A stretch of 64,000 nt of DNA from Leifsonia shinshuensis (GTDB taxonomy: Bacteria > Actinomycetota > Actinomycetes > Actinomycetales > Microbacteriaceae): positions 310,001 to 374,000 of the forward strand of contig NZ_CP043641.1 in assembly GCF_014217625.1 (NCBI RefSeq), given 5' to 3'. This document shows, piece by piece, positions 1-8,470 of the stretch (the stretch's first letter is position 1; the number at the start of each line of letters is the position of its first letter). The translations under genes were made by a program, and so were the position numbers. Below the pieces are notes generated by a model. It did not search any database. It saw nothing but the letters and a program-made list of their open reading frames with translations, and had not been told where the DNA came from.

Positions 1-1
1 G

Positions 2-247
2 CTGGAGACTGCCTACCGCAAGCTGCTGGACTCCGACATCGCCGACATCGCCAACGTCGGAGGTCCGTACGCGGGAGCGACGACGGCCGCACTGTTCCTG
101 CGCGAGTTCGTCGGCGAGACCCCGTGGGCGCACCTCGACATCGCGGGCACGATGCACGCCGACAGCGACGACGCCTGGCGCGCCAAGGGCGCGACCGGCT
201 ACGGCGCCCGCCTCCTCGCCGAGCTCGCCCTCCGCTTCCGCCGCTAA
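2..247 (+). CDS. Leucyl aminopeptidase family (M17), C-terminal end only
   Basis: The reading frame is open from the window edge to a TAA and gives the last 81 residues of an M17 zinc aminopeptidase. The sequence [19 protein letters not shown] followed by PWAHLDIAG and a C-terminal [10 protein letters not shown] helix is the end of the catalytic domain, where the family keeps the D-x-A-D-x-x-N and W-x-H-x-D-I-A-G motifs. The same motifs appear in the complete pepA at 41632-43113, so this is a second, diverged paralogue. The start and the metal-binding residues lie outside the window. M17 enzymes remove N-terminal residues from peptides in the cytoplasm. It ends opposite a GNAT gene with palindromic repeats between the two stops. 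Confidence 0.9.
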   Translation: METAYRKLLDSDIADIANVGGPYAGATTAALFLREFVGETPWAHLDIAGTMHADSDDAWRAKGATGYGARLLAELALRFRR

Positions 248-402
248 CGGAGGACATCCCGGCCGCCCGAGCCCGGATCTCCTCCGTTCCCGCCGCGCCC
301 GACCGTCGCCAACGGAGGACATCCCGGCCGCCCCAGCCGGGATCTCCTCCGTTCCCTGCCGACACGCCGTTGCCGGCGCGCGATCTCCTCCGCTGGCGAC
401 CT
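246..402. repeat. Palindromic intergenic repeats, locus 1
   Basis: Two full hairpin units (246-288 and 311-353) and one partial unit (354-402) fill the space between two convergent genes. Each full unit has a left arm AACGGAGGACATCCCGG and a right arm ending GATCTCCTCCGTT; the second forms an 18-bp stem with one C-C mismatch. The partial unit contains CTGCCGACACGCCGT (356-370), which recurs exactly at 53681-53695, and ends GATCTCCTCCGCTGGCG. Related copies lie at 6541-6738 and 53529-53723. There is no T-tract, so terminator function is possible but not shown. Confidence 0.8.
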
Positions 403-901
403 ACAGGTCGGCCGCCATCTCCAGCTCCCGGGCGGTGCGGTCGAGCGGGTAAGGCTGCGTGTTGCCGGTGAAGGCGAAGCCGCGGCGCTCGTAGTACCGG
501 ATCGCCGCCGCATTGTGCTCGTGGACCTCCAGCAGCAGCCTCCCGGAGCGGAGCCGCGCCCAGGCGATTACGGAGTCCAGCAGCGCGTCCGCGACGCCGT
601 GCTCGCGGCCGCGCAGGGACGGCGTGACGTAAACGCCGACCAGGTGCGGGTCGGGGGAGCCGGTGGCGTGGAAGCCGCCCATCGTCCCGAGCCACCGACC
701 GTCCGGCGCGACCGCGGCGAACAGCCTGCCGCTGGAGGACGTGTTCGCCGCCCGCCGCCGCCAGTGCTCGTCGGGGTGCGCCCGCGCGCCGGCCAGCGTC
801 TCGAGGAACGCGATGGGTGTGTCCTCGAGCATCTCCAGCCGGATCGCGCGGTACGCGGCCCAGTCGTCCTCGACGCTCGGGCGGACGACCCAGTCCGTCA
901 C
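401..901 (-). CDS. GNAT-family N-acetyltransferase
   Basis: A 166-residue protein with the GNAT fold. Acetyl-CoA binding is suggested by GVYVTPSLRGREHGVADALL (motif A, R-G-x-x-x-G-V-A region, about residues 89-108). The typical end of the fold follows: LEVHEHNAAAIRYYERRGF (about 123-141). These proteins transfer an acetyl group from acetyl-CoA to an amine; the substrate cannot be told from the sequence. The start is a GTG one base after the TGA of the upstream aminotransferase gene, so the two are almost certainly one transcript with coupled translation. The length is normal for the family. Confidence 0.88.
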   Translation of the reverse strand: MTDWVVRPSVEDDWAAYRAIRLEMLEDTPIAFLETLAGARAHPDEHWRRRAANTSSSGRLFAAVAPDGRWLGTMGGFHATGSPDPHLVGVYVTPSLRGREHGVADALLDSVIAWARLRSGRLLLEVHEHNAAAIRYYERRGFAFTGNTQPYPLDRTARELEMAADL

Positions 902-902
902 G

Positions 903-2192
903 TCAGTTCCGCTCGGCCAGCAGCGCCTCGGTCTCGGCGAGCAGGATGGCCGTGCAGAGCCCGTCGAGCGCCGCGCGGAGCTCCGCGAGCGGCGGGAAGG
1001 TGGGCGCGATGCGGATGTTCGCGTCCCGCGGGTCCTCGCCGTACGGGAAAGTCGCCCCGGCGGGCGTCACCGCGATGCCGGCCTCCTTGGCGAGCTGGAC
1101 GGCGCGCTTGGCGCAGCCGTCGAGCACGTCCAGGCTGACGAAGTAGCCGCCGAGCGGCGCATTCCAGGCGCCGGCGCCCCACGGCTCCAGCCGCGCCCGG
1201 AACGCCTCGTCGACCGCGGCGAACTTCGGCTCCAGGATGGCGCGGTGCTTCTCCATGTGCGCCGCCAGCCCCTCCTGGTCGCGGAGCAGCTGCACGTGGC
1301 GGAGCTGGTTGATCTTGTCCGGGCCGATGCTCTGCGCGGCCGAGTTGTGCTGGAACCACGCGATGTTGGCCTCCGACGCGCCGACGAACGCGACCCCGGC
1401 CCCCGGGTACGTGACCTTGGAGGTGGAGGCGAAGATCAGCGGCCGGTCCGGGTTGCCGGCCTCGGCGGCCAGCGCGAGGATGTCGATCGGCTCCGGACGC
1501 TCGTCGCTCAGGTGGTGGACGACGTAGGCGTTGTCCCAGAACAGCCGGAAGTCGGCGGCGGCGGGCAGCGACACCAGCGCCCGCGCGACCTCCTCGCTGT
1601 ACACCGCGCCCGTGGGGTTGGAGTACACCGGCACGCACCACATGCCCTTGATGCTGTCGTCGGTCGCCAGCAGCGTCTCGATGGTCGCGATGTCGGGGCC
1701 GTCGTCGTTCATCGGCACCGCGATCATCCGGATGCCGAAGCGCTCGCAGATCGTGAAGTGGCGGTCGTAGCCGGGTACCGGCGCGAGGAAGCTGATCGAC
1801 TGGTGGCCCCAGGGCAGGTCGCCGCCGGGGACACCGTGCAGCAGGGCCTGCGCGACGGTGTCGTGCATGACCGTGAGGCTGGAGTTGCCCAGCGCGAGCA
1901 GCTGGGCGACCGGCACCCGCAGCGCGTCGGCGAAGATCGCGCGCAGCTCGGGGAGGCCGTTCGGACCGCCGTAGTTGCGGAGGTCGGTGCCCGCGGCGTC
2001 GCGGTAGGCGCCGTCCGGCAGGTGCAGGAGGTCGTTCGAGAGGTCGAGCTGCTCGGCGGACGGCTTGCCGCGCGTGATGTCGAGCGCGAGGCCGGCGGCC
2101 TTCAGCTCGTCGTAGGCGCGCGCGAAGTCGGCGTGCGCGGAGCGGAGCGCTTCGGTGTCGAGGTCGGCGAGGGGTGCGGGAGCGGTGGTCAC
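903..2192 (-). CDS. Class I PLP-dependent aminotransferase (aspartate aminotransferase type)
   Basis: A 429-residue fold-type I aminotransferase. The N-terminal half has DITRGKPS and RNYGGPNGLPELR, and the PLP-binding segment is STSKVTYPGAGVAF with the Schiff-base lysine in S-T-S-K. VYSNPTGA and WDNAYVVHHL are the substrate and cofactor segments. It resembles the unusual aspartate aminotransferase subgroup described in corynebacteria and relatives; the amino acid pair used is an inference. The GTG start (2190-2192) was chosen because a -10 hexamer TACGAT (2199-2204 on the minus strand) lies six bases upstream, predicting a leaderless mRNA. The GNAT gene follows after one base. Confidence 0.85.
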   Translation of the reverse strand: MTTAPAPLADLDTEALRSAHADFARAYDELKAAGLALDITRGKPSAEQLDLSNDLLHLPDGAYRDAAGTDLRNYGGPNGLPELRAIFADALRVPVAQLLALGNSSLTVMHDTVAQALLHGVPGGDLPWGHQSISFLAPVPGYDRHFTICERFGIRMIAVPMNDDGPDIATIETLLATDDSIKGMWCVPVYSNPTGAVYSEEVARALVSLPAAADFRLFWDNAYVVHHLSDERPEPIDILALAAEAGNPDRPLIFASTSKVTYPGAGVAFVGASEANIAWFQHNSAAQSIGPDKINQLRHVQLLRDQEGLAAHMEKHRAILEPKFAAVDEAFRARLEPWGAGAWNAPLGGYFVSLDVLDGCAKRAVQLAKEAGIAVTPAGATFPYGEDPRDANIRIAPTFPPLAELRAALDGLCTAILLAETEALLAERN

Positions 2193-2253
2193 AAAAAGAT
2201 CGTACCGGCGCGCTGGCATCGACGCCCTGGCGTGACGTGCGAACATCCGTTGT

Positions 2254-2898
2254 GTGACGGACGAACTGAAGCGCGGACGCGGCCGCACCCGCGTCAAGCT
2301 GTATGTGGCACTGGCGGTCGGCATCGTGGTCGCGGTGGTCGCCTCCTTCTTCGAACTGGTGCACCACGCGGTGCTCACCGGCTGGGCGGCGGCGTGCCTG
2401 GTGTACGTGGTGTGGATCTGGTCGACGGTCTGGCGGATGGACGGGGAGCAGACGCGCAGCCACGCGACGCTGGAGGACCCGGGTCGCCGGACGGTGGACC
2501 TCGTGCTGACCATCACCGCGCTGGTGAGCCTGTTCGCGGTCGTCTGGGTCCTCGTCGAGGCGCGCAGCCTGAAGGGCGGCGCGCAGCTCGCCGTCGCGCT
2601 GCTCGCGATCGTGAGCATCGCGCTGTCGTGGGTCCTCGTCCACACCCTCTACACGCTGCGCTACGCGCGGATCTATTACCGCAGGGACGGCGGCGTCGAC
2701 TTCAACCAGAAGGAGCCGCCGCAGTACAGCGACTTCGCCTACCTCGCGTTCACGCTGGGTATGACCTTCCAGGTGTCGGACACGGACATCTCCAGCTCGT
2801 ACCTGCGCAGGGCGATCCTCCGCCACACCCTGCTGTCGTACGTGTTCGGCACCGTCATCGTGGCCGCGACGGTGAACCTGGTCGCGGGGCTGACCTAG
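2254..2898 (+). CDS. DUF1345 membrane protein
   Basis: A 214-residue integral membrane protein. Hydrophobic segments lie at about 14-34, 39-56, 82-102, 107-128 and 188-210. The signature of DUF1345 is seen in DFAYLAFTLGMTFQVSDTDI (about 164-183). The role of the family is unknown. The start is a GTG. It is convergent with folA, and the two stop codons overlap by 4 bp (2895-2898). I can say nothing firm about substrate or partner. Confidence 0.85.
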   Translation: MTDELKRGRGRTRVKLYVALAVGIVVAVVASFFELVHHAVLTGWAAACLVYVVWIWSTVWRMDGEQTRSHATLEDPGRRTVDLVLTITALVSLFAVVWVLVEARSLKGGAQLAVALLAIVSIALSWVLVHTLYTLRYARIYYRRDGGVDFNQKEPPQYSDFAYLAFTLGMTFQVSDTDISSSYLRRAILRHTLLSYVFGTVIVAATVNLVAGLT

Positions 2899-3392
2899 CG
2901 CCCGGCTCCGTCCTGGCGCCCGTAGCGGACGAACCGGTAGCGCATCCCGTTCGCGGCCTCCAGCCACGGGCCGGGGTCGCCGTGCCACTCCGGGCCGAGG
3001 ACGGGCGCGAACGTGTCGCCGGCGACGTCGAGGTCGATCTCGGTGATCTCGACCCGATCCGCGATCGGGAGGGCCTGCGCGTACAGCTCGGCGCCGCCCA
3101 TCACCCACACGGTTCCGGCGCCGGCGGCGGTGAGCGCGGCCTCCAGCGAGTGGACGACCGTGGCGCCGGGAGCGTCGAAGCCGGCGTTGCGGGTGACGAC
3201 GAGGTTCGTGCGCCCGGGCAGCGGTCGGAACCGCTCGGGCAGCGACTCCCAGGTGCGCCGGCCCATGACGACCGGATCGCCGTCGGTCAGCTCCCGGAAG
3301 TGCTTGAGATCCTCGGGCAGGTGCCAGGGCATGACGCCGCCCGCGCCGATCACCCGGTCGTGGGCCTGCGCCCAGATCAGGGCGAGGCTCAT
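2895..3392 (-). CDS. folA: Dihydrofolate reductase
   Basis: A 165-residue enzyme reducing dihydrofolate to tetrahydrofolate with NADPH. The N-terminus has [26 protein letters not shown], broken here only by the usual W-x-L-P-E-D-L motif, with the catalytic acidic residue in that motif. GRRTWESLP and [10 protein letters not shown] are the two nucleotide-binding signatures. The start ATG overlaps the thyA stop (ATGA, 3389-3392), so thyA and folA are translationally coupled. This pairs the dihydrofolate producer with the enzyme that recycles it. Confidence 0.97.
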   Translation of the reverse strand: MSLALIWAQAHDRVIGAGGVMPWHLPEDLKHFRELTDGDPVVMGRRTWESLPERFRPLPGRTNLVVTRNAGFDAPGATVVHSLEAALTAAGAGTVWVMGGAELYAQALPIADRVEITEIDLDVAGDTFAPVLGPEWHGDPGPWLEAANGMRYRFVRYGRQDGAGR

Positions 3393-4198
3393 ACGGCCAC
3401 GGCCGCGCGGATCGCGGGGTGGTGCTGGTAGTCCTCCACGACGAAGTCCTCGTAGCGGTAGTCGAAGATGCTCTCCGGCTTCCGCGCGAACCGCAGCGTG
3501 GGCGCCGGGTACGGGTCGCGGCTGAGCTGCTCGGTCACCTGCTCGACGTGGTTGTCGTAGATGTGGCAGTCGCCGCCGGTCCAGACGAAGTCACCCGGTT
3601 CGAGGCCCACCTGCTGGGCGACCATCATTGTGAGCAGCGCGTAGCTGGCGATGTTGAACGGGACGCCGAGGAACATGTCGGCGCTGCGCTGGTAGAGCTG
3701 GCAGGACAGCCGGCCGTCTGCGACGTAGAACTGGAAGAAGGCGTGGCAGGGGGCGAGCGCCATGTCCGGGATGTCGGCCACATTCCAGGCCGAGACGATG
3801 ATCCGGCGGGAGTCCGGGTCGCGGCGGAGGGTGTCGATCACCTGCTGGATCTGGTCGATGTGCGTGCCGTCGGGCGCCGGCCACGACCTCCACTGCACGC
3901 CGTAGACCGGGCCGAGCTCGCCGCGCTCGTCCGCCCACTCGTCCCAGATCGTGACGCCGTTGTCGCGCAGCCAGCCGACGTTGGACTCGCCGCGCAGGAA
4001 CCACAGCAGCTCGTACGCGATCGACTTGAAGTGCACCCGCTTGGTCGTGATCAGCGGGAAGCCCTCTGCGAGGTCGAACCGGAGCTGGCGGCCGAACACG
4101 CTGCGCGTCCCGGTGCCCGTGCGGTCGGACTTGTGGCTGCCGTTCGCGAGGACGTCGCGCAGCAGGTCTTCGTACGGAGTCGGGATCGGCGTGCTCAT
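3389..4198 (-). CDS. thyA: Thymidylate synthase
   Basis: A 269-residue ThyA that methylates dUMP to dTMP with methylenetetrahydrofolate, releasing dihydrofolate for FolA. The catalytic cysteine is in [12 protein letters not shown], and [22 protein letters not shown] and the N-terminal DRTGTGT are all present. A -10-like TACCAT lies seven bases upstream of the ATG (4206-4211, minus strand) with no room for a ribosome-binding site, so the mRNA is probably leaderless. The first gene of the thyA-folA operon. Confidence 0.97.
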   Translation of the reverse strand: MSTPIPTPYEDLLRDVLANGSHKSDRTGTGTRSVFGRQLRFDLAEGFPLITTKRVHFKSIAYELLWFLRGESNVGWLRDNGVTIWDEWADERGELGPVYGVQWRSWPAPDGTHIDQIQQVIDTLRRDPDSRRIIVSAWNVADIPDMALAPCHAFFQFYVADGRLSCQLYQRSADMFLGVPFNIASYALLTMMVAQQVGLEPGDFVWTGGDCHIYDNHVEQVTEQLSRDPYPAPTLRFARKPESIFDYRYEDFVVEDYQHHPAIRAAVAV

Positions 4199-4262
4199 CG
4201 AGACGATGGTACCGCCAGGATGCCCCCTGACCCGGTGGACGTTCCGGTCGTAGGCTTCGAAT

Positions 4263-6530
4263 ATGGAGCGGGCCGATGGCGTGGAGGGGGACGGCGTCGT
4301 CGAGCCGGGCGCAGCGCGCCACAGCGACGACGAGCTCGCCGACGCCCTCCAGGCGGAGGTCGACCGGGCGACGGCGGCGATCCCGATCGTGGCGGGGCCG
4401 CTCGCCGCGGCGGACGGTGCGGCGTTGAGCGACGCGGAGGTCACGGCGATCGTGAACGCGGACCTCCGGATCCACGACACCTTCGGGGCGATCCAGCACC
4501 TCCAGAACGTGCTGCAGGCACGGGCGACGGCGGCGATCCCGCTGGTGGGGGAGCCGGCGGACGAGGTCGCCGAGGAGGCCGTGGAGGAAGAGGAAGAAGA
4601 AGTGGACGACTGGGTCGGGCCGCCGACGCAGCTGATCAGCTTCGACGACCTCCCCTCCCGGCGCAGGGACGACGGGCCGCAGCCGACGTACAGCGCGTGG
4701 GTGGGGGCGGCCGTGCCGCAGCCGGTGGCGCCCGCGCCGGCGCAGCCGGAGGTGTCGCCGCCGAAGTTCCCGACGATCGCGCTCGACACGTCGCCCTCCG
4801 CGCCGGAGCCGCCTGCTCCGGCGACCGCGGCGCCGCGCGTCGAACCGCTCGGGCTCGTGCCGGAGGAGTACGCGCCCAGCGACTCCCAGCCCGTCCCGCT
4901 GCTCCCGAGCGCCCTGCCCGTGGCGCTCTCGGCCCCGGTGGTCACCCACGATCTCGGGCCGACCGCCGCGACCCCCGACCACATCGACGGCGATGTGGCC
5001 GACGACGCGGACGACGTGCGCAGCGCGCCCACGCCCGTCGCGTCCCCGCGCCCGCCCGAGGACAACGCCGTGCTGTACGGCTCGGGCCCGGTCGCGCCCG
5101 CCGCGTTCGTGCCGGAGACCGTGGACCTGGAGCCCACGCCGCTCGACCGGCGGGCGGGGCACGCGTCCCGGCTGTTCTGGCTCTGGTTCGCCGGGACGTC
5201 CTCCCTGATCAGCGTCGGGGTGGGCGCGACGCTGTTCCTGCTCGGGCTCAGCCTCCGCCAGCTGCTGGTCGCGACGCTGGTCGGCGTCGCACTGTCGTTC
5301 CTCCCGCTCGGGCTCGGCACGCTCGCCGGCAAGTGGAGCGGACAGCCGACCATGGTGGTGTCGCGCGCCACGTTCGGGCTGCGCGGCAACGCCCTCCCGA
5401 CCGCGCTGGCACTCGTCACGAAACTCTTCTGGGGAGCGGTGCTGCTCTGGCTGTCCGGGTCCGCCGCGGGGTCGCTGGCCGTGTCGGAGGGCTGGTCGCA
5501 CGGCGCCGCGATCCCGACCGCGATCGCGCTGATCGTCACGATCGGCGTCGCCGGCGCGGTGGCCTTCTTCGGCTACGGGCTCGTGTCGCGGGTCCAGCTC
5601 GTGCTGACGATCGCGTCCGCTGTGCTCATCGCCGTGACCATCGCGGCCACCTGGCGGCACGTGGACATGTCGCGTGCGCTCGCGGTTCCCGACGCGCTCT
5701 GGACTCACGTCGTGACCGGCGCGGTGCTCGTGTTCAGCTACGTCGGGCTGGCCTGGGCGATGAGCAGCGCGGAGGTCGCCCGCTACCAGCGCCGCCGTTC
5801 GTCCGGCGCCGCGGGGATGCTGTGGGCGACGTTCGGCGCGGGCGTCCCTCCGTTCGTGCTCGTCTCCTACGGCGGCCTGCTCGCGGCCTCCGACCCGCGC
5901 CTGGCCGACGAGCTGGCCAGCGACCCGGTGGGCGGGTTCGTGCAGCTCGGCCTCCCGGCGTGGTTCCCGGTTCCCCTGCTGCTGGCGGTCGCCCTCAGCC
6001 TGATCTCCGCGCTCGTGCTCACGATCTACTCGGGAGGCTTCACCCTCGACGCGCTCGGCGTGCGCCTCGGCCGGCGCTGGAGCACGGTGGTCGTCGGCGC
6101 GGCGATCGCCGTCGCGGGCGTGGTGCTCGCGCTGACGGTGAGCGACCTGGACGTGGTCATCCGCGGCATCCCGACCGCGCTGTCCGTGCCGGTCGCGGCC
6201 TGGGCCGGGATCTTCGCCGGCGAGATGATGCTGCGCACCCGCCGCTTCCACCACGCCTCGCTGCTGACCGGCGGCGGCGTGTACCCGGACTGGCGCTGGA
6301 CGAACCTCACGATGCTGGTGGTCGCCAGCGCGATCGGCCTCGGCTTCGTCAGCTCCCCGCTGCCGTGGCTGGCCTGGGAGGGCTACCTGTTCCGGCTGCT
6401 CGGCGCCGACCCGCACGCGGGGATCGGCGCGAGCAACGTCGGCGTGCTGCTGGCGCTCGGGATCGGGCTGGTGACTCCGATGGTGTCGGGCGTGCGCGCG
6501 GTGCGGCGGCAGGAGCGCGCGGCCGCCTGA
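4263..6530 (+). CDS. NCS1-type (purine/cytosine permease-like) transporter with long soluble N-terminus
   Basis: A 755-residue protein in two parts. Residues 1 to about 300 are hydrophilic, rich in Ala, Pro and Glu, with an acidic run near residue 105 and no recognised domain. From about 305 to the end are around 12 hydrophobic helices of the nucleobase:cation symporter-1 family. [18 protein letters not shown], which follows the second helix, is the family signature. Members carry purines, cytosine, allantoin or related solutes with H+ or Na+; the substrate here is unknown. The usual length is 400-500 residues, so the N-terminal extension is the odd feature. A -10 hexamer TAGGCT (4251-4256) lies six bases before the ATG, predicting leaderless translation. 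Confidence 0.8.
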   Translation: MERADGVEGDGVVEPGAARHSDDELADALQAEVDRATAAIPIVAGPLAAADGAALSDAEVTAIVNADLRIHDTFGAIQHLQNVLQARATAAIPLVGEPADEVAEEAVEEEEEEVDDWVGPPTQLISFDDLPSRRRDDGPQPTYSAWVGAAVPQPVAPAPAQPEVSPPKFPTIALDTSPSAPEPPAPATAAPRVEPLGLVPEEYAPSDSQPVPLLPSALPVALSAPVVTHDLGPTAATPDHIDGDVADDADDVRSAPTPVASPRPPEDNAVLYGSGPVAPAAFVPETVDLEPTPLDRRAGHASRLFWLWFAGTSSLISVGVGATLFLLGLSLRQLLVATLVGVALSFLPLGLGTLAGKWSGQPTMVVSRATFGLRGNALPTALALVTKLFWGAVLLWLSGSAAGSLAVSEGWSHGAAIPTAIALIVTIGVAGAVAFFGYGLVSRVQLVLTIASAVLIAVTIAATWRHVDMSRALAVPDALWTHVVTGAVLVFSYVGLAWAMSSAEVARYQRRRSSGAAGMLWATFGAGVPPFVLVSYGGLLAASDPRLADELASDPVGGFVQLGLPAWFPVPLLLAVALSLISALVLTIYSGGFTLDALGVRLGRRWSTVVVGAAIAVAGVVLALTVSDLDVVIRGIPTALSVPVAAWAGIFAGEMMLRTRRFHHASLLTGGGVYPDWRWTNLTMLVVASAIGLGFVSSPLPWLAWEGYLFRLLGADPHAGIGASNVGVLLALGIGLVTPMVSGVRAVRRQERAAA

Positions 6531-6540
6531 CCGCGTCGGC

Positions 6541-6738
6541 AACGGAGGACATCCCGGGTCACGGGCGCCCGGATCGCAGTGAACGGAGGACCCGCGGCCT
6601 CCGCCCATCCCGATCTCCTCCGTTGGCCGCGGTGGGCGAGGCTGGGGGAGCGGAGGAGTTTTGGGCCGGGATCCTGCGGGGATCCTCCGGTGGCTGTCGG
6701 TGGGCGGCGTGTCGGGGCGGGAGTCCTCCGGTGGCGAC
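6541..6738. repeat. Palindromic intergenic repeats, locus 2
   Basis: The spacer between the permease and the nif3-like gene holds diverged copies of the repeat family also seen at 246-402 and 53529-53723. AACGGAGGACATCCCGG starts at 6541, AACGGAGGA recurs at 6582, and CGATCTCCTCCGTTGG ends near 6626. GGATCCTCCGGTGG and GAGTCCTCCGGTGGCGAC form the right-hand part. The copies are less regular than at the other two loci. Unlike those, this spacer lies between two genes on the same strand. The end of the spacer holds the nif3 promoter. Confidence 0.7.
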
Positions 6739-6775
6739 CGGGCCGGGCCCGGCTCCATCACGTAGGCTCTAGAGC

Positions 6776-7594
6776 GTGCCGCACACTCTCCGTTCCGTCT
6801 GCGAGGTCGTCGAATCGCTCTGGCCGGTCGCCGGGGCCGAGGGGTGGGACGCGCCCGGGCTCGTGTCGGGCGACCCGACCGCGGGCGTGGAGCGCATCCT
6901 GCTCACCGTGGACGCCGTGGCCGCGACGGTCGACGAGGCCGTCGGGATCGACGCGGACCTGATCATCGCGCACCATCCGCTGCTGCTGCGCGGCGTGACC
7001 TCCGTCGCCGAGGACCGCTACAAGGGCTCGCTGCTGGCCACGCTGATCCGCAACGACTGCGCGCTCATCGCCGCGCACACCAACGCCGACGTGGTCGCCG
7101 ACGGCACGAGCGCCGTCCTCGCCTCCGCCCTCGGCCTCCGGGACACCACCCCGATCGCACCGGCTCCCGACGGCGTCACCGGCATCGGCCGGGTCGGCTC
7201 GCTGGCCGAGCCGACGACGCTCGGCGCGCTCGCCCGGGCCCTCGCCGACCTGCTGCCGCCGACCGCCGGGGGAGTTCGCGCGGCGGGCGACTACCACCAG
7301 CCCGTCTCCCGCGTCGCCGTCTGCGGCGGTGCGGGCGACTCGCTGCTCGGCAGCGACGCGGTCCGCGGCGCCGACGTCTACATCACCGCCGACCTGCGCC
7401 ACCATCCGGCGTCGGAGGCGCGCGAGCAGGCCGTGCTCGGCGGCGGCCCCGCCCTGCTCGACGTGTCGCACTGGGCGAGCGAGTGGCTCTGGCTCGACAC
7501 CGCGGCCGAGAGCATCCGGCGCGAGCTGCCCGGCGTGGAGGTCGTCGTCAGCGAGCTGCGCACCGACCCCTGGGACTTCGCGATCCTGCAATGA
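6776..7594 (+). CDS. Nif3-like dinuclear metal-centre protein
   Basis: A 272-residue member of the Nif3/YqfO family, which forms hexameric rings with a two-metal site. ADLIIAHHPLLLRGVTSV (about 60-77) and AAHTNADV (about 101-108) hold the metal-binding histidines and aspartate; HWASEWLWL near the C-terminus fits the last metal-binding segment. The biochemical role of the family is still unclear. The GTG start is preceded by TAGGCT (6763-6768) seven bases upstream, so it is likely leaderless. The stop TGA overlaps the ATG of the next tiny ORF (ATGA, 7591-7594). Confidence 0.88.
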   Translation: MPHTLRSVCEVVESLWPVAGAEGWDAPGLVSGDPTAGVERILLTVDAVAATVDEAVGIDADLIIAHHPLLLRGVTSVAEDRYKGSLLATLIRNDCALIAAHTNADVVADGTSAVLASALGLRDTTPIAPAPDGVTGIGRVGSLAEPTTLGALARALADLLPPTAGGVRAAGDYHQPVSRVAVCGGAGDSLLGSDAVRGADVYITADLRHHPASEAREQAVLGGGPALLDVSHWASEWLWLDTAAESIRRELPGVEVVVSELRTDPWDFAILQ

Positions 7595-7689
7595 TGGACC
7601 GCACGACGACAGCCCGCACGACGACAGCCCGCACGACGACAGCCCGCACGACGACAGCCCGCACGACGACAGCAGAGAGCACAGCATGA
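7591..7689 (+). CDS. Possible 32-residue repeat peptide, coupled on both sides
   Basis: A short ORF starts on an ATG overlapping the nif3-like stop (ATGA) and ends on a TGA overlapping the ATG of the zinc-ribbon gene (ATGA). It consists of MMDR, then four copies of TTTAR and a final TTTA, then ESTA, encoded by the tandem repeat listed separately. I do not recognise a family. It may be a real peptide, a device that carries ribosomes from one gene to the next, or just an expanded spacer that happens to stay open. The exact double overlap is the only argument for translation. Confidence 0.35.
   Translation: MMDRTTTARTTTARTTTARTTTARTTTAESTA
7600..7673. repeat. Tandem repeat, 15-bp unit, about five copies
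   Basis: Four perfect copies of CGCACGACGACAGCC run from 7600 to 7659, followed by 14 bases of a fifth copy. The unit length is a multiple of three, so copy-number change would keep the frame of the tiny ORF that spans it. It lies exactly between the stop of the nif3-like gene and the start of the zinc-ribbon gene. Confidence 0.95.
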
Positions 7690-8420
7690 AAGCCAGCCCC
7701 GCCGACCAGAACGAGCTCCTCCGGCTGCAGGCCGCCGACACCCGGCTCAGCCAGCTCGACCACACCGTCCGCAACCTCCCGCAGGCCGCTCAGCTCGCCG
7801 CCCTGCAGCCCGAGGTCGACGCCCTCCGCGCGCGCTGGATCGCCGCGACCGGCGAGGTGGAGGACGCCCGCGCCGAGCTGAAGCGCGTCGAGTCCGACGT
7901 CGAGCTGGTGGAGGCGCGCAAGCGCCGCGACAGCGAGCGGCTGCAGCACACGTCCTCGGTGAAGGACGTGCAGGCGCTGGAGGCCGAGCTCACGTCCCTC
8001 GCCCGGCGTCAGGGCGACCTCGAGGAGATCGAGCTGACGGTCATGGAGCGCCTGGAGGGGCTGGAGGCAGCGCTGTCCGGCATCGACGCCGAGCGCGGCG
8101 AGGTTGAGGGAAAGGTGCAGGAGCTGGAGGCCTCCCGCGACGGCGAGGCCGGCGCCGTCGGCGCGCAGCGCGACGCCCTCGCCCGCGACCGCGCTGTCAT
8201 CGCCGGCGCCCTCCCCGACGACCTGGTGGCGCTTTACGAGCGGCAGCGGTCGCGGTACGGCGTCGGCGCGGCGCTGCTGCTGCGCGGGGTGTCGATGGGG
8301 TCGAACGTGAAGCTCACCGAGTCCGACCTCGCCGAGATCCGCCGGGCGGCCGCCGACGACGTGGTGCTCTGCCCGGACAGCGGCGCCATCCTGATCCGCA
8401 ACGAGGAGTCCGGGCTCTGA
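7686..8420 (+). CDS. Coiled-coil zinc-ribbon family protein with degenerate ribbon
   Basis: A 244-residue protein. Residues from about 10 to 170 are a long alpha-helical coiled coil (QAADTRLSQLDH, then repeated E/A/L-rich heptads). The C-terminus VVLCPDSGAILIRNEESGL matches the end of the C4 zinc-ribbon family, often found beside nif3-like genes in actinobacteria. Relatives have C-P-x-C-G-R here; this copy has only one cysteine (C-P-D-S-G), so zinc binding is doubtful. Function unknown, possibly nucleic-acid related. The start overlaps the upstream tiny ORF by 4 bp. Confidence 0.82.
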   Translation: MKASPADQNELLRLQAADTRLSQLDHTVRNLPQAAQLAALQPEVDALRARWIAATGEVEDARAELKRVESDVELVEARKRRDSERLQHTSSVKDVQALEAELTSLARRQGDLEEIELTVMERLEGLEAALSGIDAERGEVEGKVQELEASRDGEAGAVGAQRDALARDRAVIAGALPDDLVALYERQRSRYGVGAALLLRGVSMGSNVKLTESDLAEIRRAAADDVVLCPDSGAILIRNEESGL

Positions 8421-8470
8421 GCTCCGGGCTCCCGCAGCGGCCTTCGACCCTGCTGCGCTAGGGTTGTGCC

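Noticed and set aside
663..3431. A very long open frame on the plus strand across the aminotransferase, DUF1345 and folA genes
   Set aside because: It is the non-coding shadow of high-GC genes on the other strand or other frames. Its product is low-complexity Arg/Gly/Val-rich sequence with no motif, while the genes it overlaps have clear family signatures.
7600..7673. CRISPR-like array
   Set aside because: The repeats are contiguous 15-bp tandem copies with no spacers, and there are no cas genes.
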